64,000 nt of DNA from NCBI RefSeq assembly GCF_050003625.1, contig NC_134400.1, positions 197,731,918 through 197,795,917 of the forward strand. Direction: 5' to 3'. A program made the position numbers and the translations under genes. Position 1 is the first letter of the stretch, and each line of letters begins with the position of its first letter. This DNA comes from Haematobia irritans (lineage: Eukaryota; Arthropoda; Insecta; Diptera; Muscidae). Positions 1-10,414 of this stretch are shown piece by piece. The notes under the pieces are model-generated. The model worked only from the letters and a program-made list of their open reading frames with translations. It searched no databases and had not been told where the DNA came from.

Positions 1-64
1 GCTATTCTCAGCGAAGCATCGTTTTGAGATGATCGATACTTTCGAGATTTTAGTGACCATTGGG

Positions 65-705
65 CAGGGCTGCCAATAAAATTTTAAGAAAAATCGTCAC
101 TTTTTCCCGAAAAAATCGTCATAATCGGCACTTGAATTATAAAAATCGTCCAAAAATCGGCAATTTAAATATTAATATTAAAATAAATGCATCCAGATTT
201 TATATCCTAACCACATAGTGTTTAGGGAATAATAACTTTTATTGACTTTGGACTCCATAAGACAAACTGATCGACTCAGAATCATCTCCTGAGTCGATCT
301 ATTCGTATTCGTCCGTTCATCGGTCGGTCTGTCTATGTATTGTTCGCGGGATTCCTGTCGTAATTATTTTGATGAAACTTGGTTCAGTGCTTTTTGGGCA
401 CAAGGACGAACGCTATTGAATTTGGAAAAAAATCGGATCACATTTAGATATAGCCCCCATATATAGGCATCGCCCGATTTCAACAAATGGTGTCGTATTG
501 AGCTAAATAGGTTGTCTTGAAATTTAATACAAGGTAAAGTACCCTTAAAGTAAGCAAAATTTAATCGAAATCGGTTGAGATTTCGATTTTTCCAAATTTT
601 TGAAGCGAGTAAATATCGTCATTTTCGAGACAAAAATCGGAAACCGCTATTTTTTGAGTCAAAAATCGTCAAAATGCCGATAAATCGGCAAAATTGGCAG
701 CCCTG
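65..705. mobile_element. Non-autonomous hAT-type element, 641 bp
   Basis: A perfect 13-bp terminal inverted repeat (CAGGGCTGCCAAT at 65-77, its complement at 693-705) is flanked on both sides by the same 8 bp, CCATTGGG (57-64 and 706-713). An 8-bp duplication with CAGGG-type ends is the signature of the hAT superfamily. There is no transposase frame, so it would depend on an enzyme encoded elsewhere. The outer 100 bp on each side repeat short words such as AAAATCGTC and AATCGGCA, probably subterminal transposase-binding motifs (inference). The host sequence at 1-56 resembles 18115-18165. Confidence 0.85.
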
Positions 706-713
706 CCATTGGG

Positions 714-972
714 TGGTAGAAATGAGAAAAATTATTTGGTAAACAGATTATTTGAACACTTAAAATTCCGATAGACTCTCCTCATTCCCATCTTTGCATA
801 CAAACTACAAGCTTATTGTAGTTTGTATGGAGCTGACTTCACTCGCTCTCTTGTTTTCAATGCTCTCTCCAATGACTCTCAAACTGTTTTCTCTATGCCA
901 AACACAAAAGCAAAGTATACAACCAACCACTCAAGAGCTAATCAAACTAACAAATGGCAACTGCACCATCGT
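714..972. other. No gene; contains a 14-bp perfect hairpin
   Basis: AT-rich sequence between the hAT element and the first SINE. Its only clear structure is a perfect inverted repeat, CATACAAACTACAA at 797-810 and its complement at 816-829, around a 5-base loop. No coding signal is credible. Confidence 0.6.
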
Positions 973-1208
973 CACCGTGGTGCAATGACTTGCATGCCCG
1001 CCTTGCATACATACAGGGTCGTGAGTTCAAACCCCAAAAAGGTTTTCAGCGGTGGATTATCTCCTCTCAGTAATGCTAGTGACATTTTGAGTGTTTCAAA
1101 GCTTGCTTAAGTGTGTGGAACGCCGTTCGTACTCGGTTATAAAAACTAGGTCCCTTGTCATTGAGCTTAACATCGGGAAGCACTCAGTGATAAGAGAGAG
1201 GTTCACTA
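973..1208 (+). mobile_element. SINE copy 1, 5' part (interrupted)
   Basis: tRNA-derived SINE. It starts with the head CACCGTGGTGCAATG, corresponding to the Pol III A box, followed by a decayed B box (GGTCGTGAGTTCAAA), then the family-specific body ending at GTTCAC. The copy is split by a Tc1-type transposon at 1209-4110 and continues at 4111. Several substitutions from the other copies in this window suggest it is fairly old. Confidence 0.85.
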
Positions 1209-1361
1209 AAGGGTGATACGGTCAAAATTTGGTCAATATAAACTTGACGTATTTCTTTCAATTTTGCATTTAAAAAACCTGAACAACCCTCATTTTGAAG
1301 GTGTGTGTGTGTAGAATGTTGCTACTATTTTGATTTTGGAATTCACTCTTCAGTTGTCAAA

Positions 1362-3988
1362 ATGCCGTCCACGCAAGAAGAGCAGCGTATCAAAATTTTG
1401 CTCCCGCATCGCGAAAATCCGAGCTACTCACACGTAAAGCTGGCAAAATCGCTAAAAGTTCCCAAATCAACCGTTACAAATGTAATTAAAGTGTTTGGGG
1501 AACGTTTGTCGACAGCCAGGAAGTCTGGATCGGGGGGAAATCGAAAACCGGAAGCCGCTGAGACGACAAAGAGAGTTGCCGGTAGTTTCAAGCGAAACCC
1601 TAACCTCTCTCTCCGAGATGCCGCAAATAAGCTGGGTGTATCGTCTACAACCGTGCATCGAGCCAAAAAACGAGCCGGACTATCGACTTACAAGAAGGTA
1701 GTGACTCCAAATCGCGATGATAAACAAAACAAGTATATACGGCCGTAAGATCGGTCAGGCCGAAGCTTATGTACCCTTCACCAGGGATTGCGTAGAAACT
1801 TCTTCTAAACACTGCCATCCACATTCGAATTACTTAAGTTGCGGTAACGCTTGCCGATGGCAAAAAAAAATTGACAAAAATTTCTACAGAAATAAAATTT
1901 TAACAAAATTTTCTATAGAAATAAAATTTTGACAAAATTTTTATAAAAATAAAATCTTGGTAGATTATTTTTGGCTCGAGTGGCAACCATGATTATGAAC
2001 CAAATAAAATTTTAACAAAATTTTCTATAGAAATAAAATGTTGACAAAATGTTCTATTTATATAAATAAAATTTTGGTAGATTATTTTTGGGTCGAGGGG
2101 AAACCATGATTATGAACCGATATGGACCAATTTTTGTGTGATTGGAGATCGGCTATATATAACTATAGACCGATATGACCAATTTTGGTATGGTTGTTAG
2201 AGACCATATAGAGAGCACGTTCCAAATTTGAACCGGATCGGATGAATTTTGCTCCTCCACGAGGCTCCGGAGGTCAAATCTGGAGATCGTTTTATATGGG
2301 GGCTATATATAATTATGGACCGATATGGACCAATTCTGGCACGGCTGTTAAAGATCATATACTAACACCATGTTCCAAATTACAACCGGATTGGATGAAA
2401 TTTGCTTCTCTTGGAGACTACGCAAGACAAATCTGGGGATCGGTTTATATGGGGGCTATATATAATTATGAACCGATGTGGACCAATTTTTGCATGGTTG
2501 TTAGAGACCATATACCAACCCCATGTACCAAATTTCAGCCGGATCGGATGAAATATGCTTCTGTTAGAGGCTCCACAATCCAAATCTGAGGGTCCCTTTA
2601 TATGGGGGCTATATGTAATTATGGACCGATATGGACCAATTTCTGCATGGTTGTTAGAGACCATATACTAACACCATGTATCAAATTTCAGCCGGATCGG
2701 ATGAAATTTGCTTCTCTTAGAGGCTCCGAAAGCCAAATCTGGGGATCGGTTTATATGGGGGCTATATATAATTATGGACCGATGTGGACCAATTTTTGCA
2801 TGGTTTTTAGAGACCATATACTAACACCATGTACCCAATTTCAGCAGGATCGGATGAAATTTGTTTCTCTTAGTGGTTCCGCAAGCCAAATCGGGGGATC
2901 GGTTTATATGGGGGCTATATGTAATTATGGACCGATATGGACCAATTTCTGCATGGTTGTTAGAGACCATATACTAACACCATGTATCAAATTTCAGCCG
3001 GATCGGATGAAATTTGCTTCTCTTAGAATAATCGCAAGCCAAATTTGGGGGTCCGTTTATATGGGGGCTATACGTAAAAGTGGACCGATATCGCCCATTT
3101 TCAATACCATCCGACCTACATCAATAACAACTACTTGTGCCAAGTTTCAAGTCGATACCTTGTTTCGTTCGGAAGTTAGCGTGATTTCAACAGACGGACG
3201 GACGGACGGACATGCTCAGATCGACTTCACCACGACCCAGAATATATATACTTTATGGGGTCTTAGAGCAATATTTCGATGTGTTACAAACGGAATGACA
3301 AAGTTAATATACCCCCATCCTATGGTGGAGGGTATAATACGACGGCCAAAGCGTGATCCCGGAGGCTGTACACGACGATGCTGACGAAGTTTGACTGCGT
3401 GGTAATGGACGACGAAACCTACGTCAAAGCCGACTACAAGCAGCTTCCGGGACAGGAGTTTTATACGGCTAAAGGAAGGGGAAAGGTAGCAGATATTTTC
3501 AAGCACATGAAACTATCAAAGTTCGCAAAGAAATATCTGGTTTGGCAAGCCATCTGTACCTGTGGCTTGAAAAGCAGCATTTTCATAGCTTCCGGGACTG
3601 TCAACCAAGAAATTTACGTGAAAGAGTGTTTGAATAAACGTCTGCTGCCTTTCCTGAAGAAACACGGTTGTTCCGTACTGTTTTGGCCGGATTTGGCATC
3701 TTGCCATTACGGTAAAAAGGCCATGGAGTGGTACGCCGCCATCAACGTGCAGGTGGTTCCCAAGGACAAGAACCCTCCCAACACGCCAGAGCTCCGCCCA
3801 ATTGAGAAATACTGGGCTATTGTCAAGCGGAACCTAAAGAAGACCAAAAAACTGCTAAGGATGAGCAGCAGTTCAAGGCAAACTGGCTTTCTGCGGCGAA
3901 GAAGGTGGACAAGGTGGCTGTACAAAATCTGATGGCAGGTGTCAAGCGTGAGGCCCGGCAATTCGGATTTGGAAAAGCGAAAGCCTAA
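1362..3988 (+). pseudogene. DD37E transposase, disrupted (1362-1729 + 3338-3988)
   Basis: The N-terminal part (from ATG 1362, MPSTQEEQ...) is a two-helix-turn-helix, paired-like DNA-binding region; the words VPKSTVTNVI and LGVSSTTVHRAKKRAG are its recognition helices. The C-terminal part is the DDE catalytic domain: first Asp in VVMDDETYV, second in FWPDLASCH, Glu in RPIEKYW, with 37 residues between the last two. Damage: an inserted element splits an Asn codon between 1729 and 3338; there is a TGA at 3354-3356 (probably a CGA Arg codon mutated at CpG); one base has been lost in the A run near 3851, after which the frame resumes and ends in QFGFGKAKA then TAA at 3986-3988. The enzyme would cut and paste its own element. 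This copy cannot make it. Confidence 0.9.
1730..3337 (-). mobile_element. INE-1-like family 1, copy 1, nested in the transposase
   Basis: The copy runs from the ACAAGTATATACGGCCG end to the hairpin end (CATCCTATGGTGGAGGGTATA). Order: end segment to about 1860, a short run of the 29-bp satellite (about 1864-2060), central tandem repeats of about 153 bp (about 2110-3080), then a conserved terminal block with GACGGACGGACGG (about 3190) and the hairpin. Removing it restores the host transposase codons QNTTAKA without any added or lost base, so it inserted between two A (T on the other strand) with no target duplication, as Helentron-type elements do. The long plus-strand reading frame at 2602-3384 arises because 153 is a multiple of three; it is not a gene. 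Confidence 0.85.
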
Positions 3989-4110
3989 CTGAATATTTTT
4001 CCTGAATTTTATACTAATTGAACTTGAAAAATAAATTTGATTTGATTTTTTAAATAAACGATTTCACCGATTTACACGCGTTTTCCCTTGACCAAATTTT
4101 GACCGTATCA

Positions 4111-4187
4111 TACTGTGGTATCGCAATGGACAGAATAGTGTAAGTGAGCCTGATATGTCTGCCACTACAGCTAACCCAACCTAACAT
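4111..4187 (+). mobile_element. SINE copy 1, 3' part
   Basis: Continuation of the SINE from 1208: it resumes at CTGTGGTATCGCAATGG and ends in a degenerate CCTAA tail (CTAACCCAACCTAAC). Joining 1208 to 4113 recreates the body seen in the uninterrupted copies. Confidence 0.85.
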
Positions 4188-4290
4188 CGTGTCCGAACCT
4201 TCGGACAGGTCGAATCTTATGTATCCTCCATAATGGATTGCCTATTAATTTTTTTATTAATTAATTCTAAATTGTACTTTCATTAATTTG
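4188..4290. repeat. Degenerate family 1 end fragment
   Basis: About 4195-4245 resembles the ACAAGT-side terminal block of family 1 (GGTCGAATCTTATGTATCCTCC); the rest is AT-rich filler. Confidence 0.55.
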
Positions 4291-5293
4291 TATACCCTAT
4301 ACCATAGGATGGAGGGTATGCGTCCGTCCGTCCGTCTGTTGACATCACGCTAACTTCCGAACGAAACAAGCTATCGACTTGAAACTTGGCACAAGTTGTT
4401 GTTATTGATGTAGGTCGGATGGTATTGCAAATGGGCCATATCGGACCACTTTTACGTATAGCCCCCGTAAAATCGGACCATTAGATTTGGTTTGCGGAGC
4501 CTCTTGGAGGAGCAAAATTCATCCGATCCGGTTAAAATTTGGTACATGGTGTTAGTATATGGTCTATAACAACCACGCAAAAATTGGTTCATATCGGTCC
4601 ATAATTATATATAGCCCCCATATAAACCGATCCCCAGATTTGGCTTGCGGAGCCTCTAAGAGAAGCAAATTTCATTCGATCCGGCTGAAATTTGGTACAT
4701 GGTGTTAGTATATGGTCTTTAACAACCATGCAAAAATTGGTCCGCATCGGTCAATAATTATATATAGCCCCCTTGTAAACCGATCCCCAGATTTGGCTTG
4801 CGGAGCCTCTAAGAGAAGCAAATTTCATCCGCTCCGGCTAAAATTTAGTACATGGTGTTAGCATGTGGTCTCTAACAACCATGCAAAATTTGGTCCATAT
4901 AGCCCCCACATAAACGGACCCCCAAATTTGGCTTGCGATTTCTCTAAGAGAAGCAAATTTCATCCGATCCGGCTGAAATTTGGTACATGGTGTTTGTATA
5001 TGGTCTTTAACAACCATGCCAAAATTGCTCAAAATTTTATTGATCTAGATAATTTTGTTAAAATTTGATTTCTATAGAAAATTGTATCAAACTGAATTAT
5101 ATACGTACTTAATCGGCCTTTTTTTTGAGAAGACGGTGTTACGAAGTTTTAAGATACCTTGCCATCGGCAAGTGTTACCGCAACCCAAGTAATTCGATTG
5201 TGGATGACAGTCTGTAGTAGAAGTTTCTACGCAATCCATGGTGGAGGGTACATAAGATTCGGCCTGGACGAACTTACGGCCGTATATACTTGT
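4291..5293 (+). mobile_element. INE-1-like family 1, copy 2
   Basis: Starts with the hairpin TATACCCTATACCATAGG..GGAGGGTAT and the GTCCGTCCGTCCGTC run, then about four central repeats, a short 29-bp satellite remnant (about 5030-5085) and the closing block ending GGCCGTATATACTTGT. It is complete from end to end apart from small deletions. Confidence 0.85.
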
Positions 5294-5984
5294 TTTGTTT
5301 TTGCGACTTTCTCTTAAACATCCAAAGAATTATTGATATTATTGATAGAAGGAAGACATGTCTTGATCATGATGATATCCAATCAATTCCAAATTATCCA
5401 TTTAAATAGTAGCTATCACACATGTACAATCCATGTAAAATTCTAATGGATCACAATAATATCTAAAGAGACAACCACAATACGTCCATTGTCCAGCGGA
5501 GCCATTGAAATGCCAATTCACTGACTGTTATCCATCGATGGAGTGGTGCCTATCTCACATAAATTTATTAAACATATCCTTAATTAGATGAACCGGATAC
5601 ATGGTATTTATGTAATAAGTTTTATGGTACCCCTTTGCCGGTTCGCTTACAATGGTTCGTTTTTGTTTTGTGCGGCGGAACTACTCTATGGAGTCTTTGA
5701 ATATGGTTGAGGGATATAAGAGATCCTCAGATCCTCTTCCATACTGAGTGAACGTTCCCTGGCAATAATCATAAATTTTGTGATTGGACAAGAGCGTCAT
5801 TATGCTCGTATCTGTAAACCAGAAGTACATACTCGTCGTCTGTATGGTAATTCTCCTTTAACTCTTCGCTATGATTTTTGTGGGTAAACAGGAACATCAT
5901 CATCATCATCATCGTCCTCATCAGCGTCATCAACTGTTTCACAAAGTCGTCAATAGTTCAACAAGTTTTCGAATGTTTTTGTAA
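5294..5984. other. No gene recognised; (CAT)n microsatellite
   Basis: Mostly non-repetitive AT-rich sequence with a short (CAT)n run near 5895-5914. I see no coding frame or structural signal. It may be original intergenic or intronic host DNA. Confidence 0.5.
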
Positions 5985-6858
5985 AATGTATGCACCCCAA
6001 TGCACAACAAGTACAGGACAGGAAAAATCGAAGTAACTAACATCCATGGTAACAACCAAATTGGTTGTTTTACATATCCCCGATGTAAGCAAATATGTAA
6101 GGCGACATGTAATGCAAAGTGGGGAATCTGAACGGATGGAGCAGCTTTTGGAGGCAGGTTCTATATTATGGGGCCCAGATTTCTTGAATGTACAGTCGTC
6201 CGTAGGAGTCTGTGGAATAGAAGATATGTTATGTAGAGTTTTGGATGTCCAAAGATATCGATCCACCTTGGGGAGATCCCTGTTTCACTCTACGAGGATT
6301 TGATTTTCTGTCCCTAAAATCCATGTAAGACTAAACCCTGCACAGATAATTAAAAACCCAACGTTTGATTTCTGCCTGTAAGGACGAATATTCGATGTTC
6401 ACGAACAGTCTAACATGGCTGATTGTATTGAATGTTTTCGGCAGGTCAAGCACTACGAGGACCATGCTGTGACACGGTTTGCGATGGTTGAGTCCTCTAT
6501 TTATGTGGGCTGTAATGGCATGCAAATCTCTCGTGTTATGCGCTTTGTGAAATCCATGTTGATGGTTGGAGGCTGGCAAATTGTCCACAAGGCTGAGGAG
6601 GTATGGTGCCTCAAGCGTCTTCTTCTACTGGCGATAGAAGGAAAATCGGTCTGACCGATTCATAATTTCTCGAGACTTTGCCTGACTTCAGTCGTGGAAA
6701 AACCCTACTCATTTTCCAGATATCGGGTATAATAAGAATGAATATTCCCAGGACAGTAACTTCGGCTGAGGTAAATTGTGGTATGTCGCTGGTTCGGAGA
6801 CCTCGCATGCGACGACTGGCTCTACTTTTCACTCTATCGTTCTCGGGATGCGCCAAAA
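5985..6858 (-). pseudogene. LINE fragment, tandem unit A (reverse transcriptase remnant)
   Basis: The minus-strand frame at 6331-6588 reads HGFHKAHNTRDLHAI..INRGLN..VVLDLPKTFNTISH, a decayed fingers/motif A region; about 6250-6300 continues as RRVKQGSPQGG (motif B). Residues match the larger fragment at 10332-11291 position for position, so this is the same family. Further left and right are pieces of the pre-RT region (LRTSDIPQFTSAEV at about 6770-6815). Many stops and frameshifts. The unit is repeated at 6859-7560. Confidence 0.75.
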
Positions 6859-7560
6859 AAATCGAAGTAACTAACATCCATGATAACAACCAAATTGGTT
6901 GTTTTACATATCCCCGATTTAAGCAACTATGTAAGGCGACATGTAATGCAAAGTGGAGATTCTGAACGGATGGATGAGATTTTGGAGGCAGGTACCATAT
7001 TATGGGGCCCAGATTTCTGGAATGTACAGTCGTCCGCATATGATACAATCTCAACGCCGCCAGGAGGCTGTGGAATAGAAGATATGTAAAGTTTTAGAAG
7101 TACAATCGTCCGCATATGATACAATCTCAACGCCGTCAGGAGGCTGTGAAATGTAAAGTTTTAGAAGCACTACGAGGCTTGCGAAGGTTGAGTTCTCTAT
7201 TTATGTAGGCTGTAATGGCATGCAAATCTTTTGTGTTATGCGCTTTGTGAAATCCATGTTGATGGTTGGAGGCTGCCAAATTGTCCACAAGGCTGAGGAG
7301 GTATGGTGCCTCAAGCGTCTTCTTCTACTGGCGAGAGAAGGAAAATCGGTCTGACCGATTCATAATTTCTCGAGACTTTGCCTGACTTCAGTCGTGGAAA
7401 AACCCTACTCATTTTCCAGATATCGGGTATAATAAGAATGAATATTCCCAGGACAGTAACTTCGGCTGAGGTAAATTGTGGTATGTCGCTGGTTCGGAGA
7501 CCTCGCATGCGACGACTGGCTCTACTTTTCACTCTATCGTTTTCGGGATGCGCCAAAAAC
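6859..7560 (-). pseudogene. LINE fragment, tandem unit B
   Basis: Near-identical repeat of unit A: 6610-6850 matches 7311-7555 almost base for base (offset 701), and 6028-6060 matches 6861-6893 (offset 833), so the copies differ by an internal deletion in unit B. Unit B retains the reverse transcriptase motif C: the minus frame around 7130-7030 reads SSIPQPPGGVEIVSYADDCT. A further short duplication of about 77 bp lies at 7022-7165. The high similarity means the duplication is much younger than the decay of the LINE. Confidence 0.75.
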
Positions 7561-7684
7561 CTGTCGGTTTAAACCCCTCTGCATGAGTCACTATCACGTC
7601 GCCAAAGGTGACTGGGATCCCATCATCCCTTATAGTGGCATTCAAGAGGACTCTTACTGTTGACCACAACCTGTGCCTAGGTTA
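7561..7684 (-). repeat. LINE-derived segment (pre-RT region)
   Basis: Matches words repeated at 8460-8830 and 9350-9480 (TCACCGTCACGTGGCC, CCTTATAGCGGCATTC types). It ends at the target duplication of the SINE that interrupts it; LINE sequence resumes at 8039. Confidence 0.6.
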
Positions 7685-8023
7685 GGTTAGGTTAGGTGGC
7701 AGCCCGATGTATCAGACTCACTTAGACTATTCAGTCCATTGTGATACCACATTGTTGAACTTCTCTCTTATCACTGAGTGCTGCCCGATTCCATGTTAAG
7801 CTCAATGACAAGGACCTCCTTTTTATAGCCGAGTCTGAACGGCGTTCCACATTGCAGTGAAACCACTTAGAGAAGTTTTGAAACCCTCAGAAATGTCACC
7901 AGCATTACTGAGGTGGGATAATCCGCCGCTGAAAAACTTTTTGGTGTTCGGTCGAAGCAGGAATCGAACCCACGACCTTGTGTATGCAAGGCGGACATGC
8001 TAACCATAGTACCACGGTGGCTC
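7685..8023 (-). mobile_element. SINE copy 2, full length
   Basis: Complete element flanked by a 15-bp target duplication, CCTGTGCCTAGGTTA, at 7670-7684 and 8024-8038. Read on the minus strand it begins AGCCACCGTGG, has the tRNA-like A box (ACTATGGTTAGCATG) and B box (GTCGTGGGTTCGATTCC), then a body of about 250 bp and a CCTAA-repeat tail. Pol III promoter boxes and long flanking duplications indicate LINE-driven retroposition. The anticodon-like loop (CTTGCATA) suggests an Ala-type tRNA ancestor (inference). Confidence 0.93.
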
Positions 8024-8038
8024 CCTGTGCCTAGGTTA

Positions 8039-8441
8039 CGTTGATTCTTGTGGTGCTATCATGTTGTCTGTTTGTGATCGTTGACTATCTTCCTGATATC
8101 TGATTCTATGGCCAGCAGGGCTAGCACGTTGGCGATCATCACGCTCGTCTGCAGATCCCTTTCTGCTAAAAAGGTGGGCGTCAGTTCAAGTACTAAAATC
8201 TCAGTATTCCCAAAAGCTTCAACTTTAACATCAAAATTCCACAATTTTTTACTGATCTTCACACAGTTCCCTGATTATAGGATCACTTGGGATAGCAAGC
8301 TCATCATGCTCGTCTGGGACTCCCATGGCATTTGCTGGTGAAGTTGACGTCTGATGATTTAAAACTAACATCGAAATGCCACCGAGATTGTTTTTATGCA
8401 GTTGGTAACTTGGTGTGTCTCTGATTCGAAGAACAAGCATG
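8039..8441 (-). repeat. LINE-derived segment
   Basis: Contains two diverged versions (about 8090-8170 and 8260-8340) of a block also present at 9100-9180 and 9590-9670, sharing words such as ATTATAGGATCA..GATAGCA and CTCGTCTG. No open frame remains. It is probably part of the region upstream of the reverse transcriptase in the same LINE. Confidence 0.55.
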
Positions 8442-8801
8442 CGACGAATAGCTCTTAATTTTGCGCTATCACGGGATGCTCAACAAACTGTCGGTTGAAA
8501 AGCCTAGAACATCTGTACGGATCAGTCACCGTCACGTGGCCAAAGGTAACTGAGATCACATCGACGAATAGCTCTTAATTTTGCTCTATCACGGGATGCT
8601 CAACAAACTGTCGGTTGAAAAGCCTAGAACATCTCTACGGATCAGTCACCGTCACGTGACCAAAGGTAACTGAGATCACATCGACGAATAGCTCTTAATT
8701 TTGCTCTATCACGGGATGCTCAACAAACTGTCGGTTGAAAAGCCTAGAACATCTCTACGGATCAGTCACCGTCACGTGGCCAAAGGTAACTGAGATCACA
8801 T
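8442..8801 (-). repeat. Exact 120-bp tandem triplication inside LINE sequence
   Basis: Three head-to-tail units start at about 8442, 8562 and 8682, each containing CGACGAATAGCTCTTAATTT and TCACGGGATGCTCAACAAAC. Units differ at only a few bases (for example GCGCTATC against GCTCTATC). On the minus strand the unit encodes VTFGHVTVTDP..NRQFVEHPV, the stretch preceding the reverse transcriptase. Confidence 0.92.
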
Positions 8802-9932
8802 CGTCCCTTATAGCGGCATTCGAAAGGGCTCTTACAGCATCGAAAATTCGTTGGGGTCTAGCACATTGGATGATTTTTAGCTGCTGATGACATTGGTAAC
8901 TTCGGCTGAGGTAAAATATGGAGTGTCGTTTGGTCGAATACCACAAATGCTCTCCTTTTCACTCTATCACTCTCAAGATGGTCATGTCGCCAACGCTAAG
9001 TGAAAATCTATCGTTCCTTGTAGCGGTTACATTGTTTTAGGTAATCCAACCATGAGTTACACTTGGGCTCGTCCACTATTATACTAATCTCCACTCAGTT
9101 CTCTGATTATAGGATCAGCAAGGATAGCACGATTGTGATCATCATGTTCGCGTGCGACTCCCGTCGCTTTTGATGGGAAGGTCATCTGGCCAAGTCCTCA
9201 ACTCCAAGCTTTATCAAATGTTTTAATATTAACTTTGAAATTCCGTCGATATTGCTTTCGCGCTGTTGATAATTGCGGCAACGGTAAATTGTGGTGTGTC
9301 GCTGGTTCGAAGACAACGCATGCGATGAATGACTCTTCTTTTCGCTCTATCACTCACGGGATGCCTAACAAACTGTCGCTTGAAAAGCTTCGCGCATCTC
9401 TTCGGATCAGTCACCGTTACGCGGCCAAAGGTAATTGAGATCCCATTGTCCCTTATAGCGGGATTCGAAAGGGCTCTTACTAGTGATCACATCTTACCTG
9501 TTCCTGTGCCTAGGTCCCCTTGCCTCAAGCGTTCTAACCTTGTGTGCTGTTGGTGCTTGTCGGCTACCTTACAGATATCTAGATTTATTTCCCTGATTGT
9601 ATAGTCAGGAAGATTAGCACGATGGTGCTCCTCACGATCGTCTGTTATGCGCAACCCTTCTGCTGGGAAGTTGGACCTTACTGGGTCAATCCGACCAGCG
9701 CGTGTTAAGCGAGCGACTGCTGCGTTGATGATATGTCAGAACACCCTCTGAGCACCATGAACATGGGAGAGGAACGATAGCTCACCAAAGCAGTGATCGG
9801 TCTATTCTCTGAAGCCGTTCAGAGGCTATGAAGTCGGAGGGTCGATAAATTGAGGAAATTATCAGACCAGGGAACTATTAGACTCTAAGGAGATTTTTGG
9901 CGACTTGCTGTAATCACTTATAATCACACACA
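8802..9932 (-). repeat. LINE-derived segments, degenerate
   Basis: The minus frame at 9229-9414 reads MTDPKRCAKLFKRQFVRHP..RMRCLRTSDTPQFTVA, the N-terminal edge of the reverse transcriptase; the same block in poorer shape is at 8880-8946. The rest holds rearranged blocks shared with 8039-8441. The segments are out of order for a single element, so several copies or rearrangements are present. Confidence 0.6.
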
Positions 9933-10414
9933 GTGTGGACTATAACTTGGAGCACAGCAACGAACCAGCGTTATATACACATTGTATATCTCTATATCGG
10001 CCGCCCCAGACTTGATTGCTACCCCCATACATTCCATGTAGGGGTCACTAGTGTCTGGCGCAAGCAAGATAGGCCTACACTGCTCGGCATGGTGGAATAT
10101 GAAGCCAGACTTCTACCTCCATTCGTAGTGAAATCCTTGTATCCATCACAACGGCGTAAGCTACTGATGCGATTCATATTCATCTCTGACGGGTTTCCAG
10201 TACACGTGATTTATCAGCCCAGACTACACAAGGTTTCTTTGTCCGCACACCAAGTGCTGCCGGCAAGCGACTTGAGGAGCTTGTTTCTACCGCGGAGCTT
10301 ATCACAAATTGCAGTGTCATGGGCGGACGACTTATAAAGGCTGTCGAATGTGACTCCGAGAATCTTGGGGTAATTTGTTGTCGGAATTGTTTCGCCATCG
10401 ACTCTGACATTCAA
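9933..10414 (-). pseudogene. LINE reverse transcriptase thumb/C-terminal remnant
   Basis: The minus frame at 10214-10414 reads NVRVDGETIPTTNYPKILGV then TFDSLYKSSAHD and GRNKLLKSLAGSTWCADKETL, the thumb region following the YADD motif. It lies just downstream of the frame at 10332-11291 and overlaps it in another frame, so a frameshift separates the two. About 9935-10030 recurs at 11490-11575. Confidence 0.7.

Larger units (their letters stand above)
1209..4110 (+). mobile_element. Tc1/mariner-superfamily DD37E transposon, disrupted
   Basis: The element sits in a TA target that is duplicated (TA at 1207-1208 and 4111-4112), with inverted ends sharing TGATACGGTCAAAATTTGG. The left end has five extra outer bases (AAGGG) not mirrored on the right. 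It carries one transposase gene whose catalytic spacing is DD37E, a spacing I know from ITmD37E elements of mosquitoes. A 1.6-kb INE-1-like element is inserted inside the gene. Without that insert the transposon is about 1.3 kb, the normal size for the superfamily. Confidence 0.88.

Noticed and set aside
9933..10337. 134-residue plus-strand frame
   Set aside because: It is the complement of the LINE reverse transcriptase thumb remnant, which explains the sequence better.
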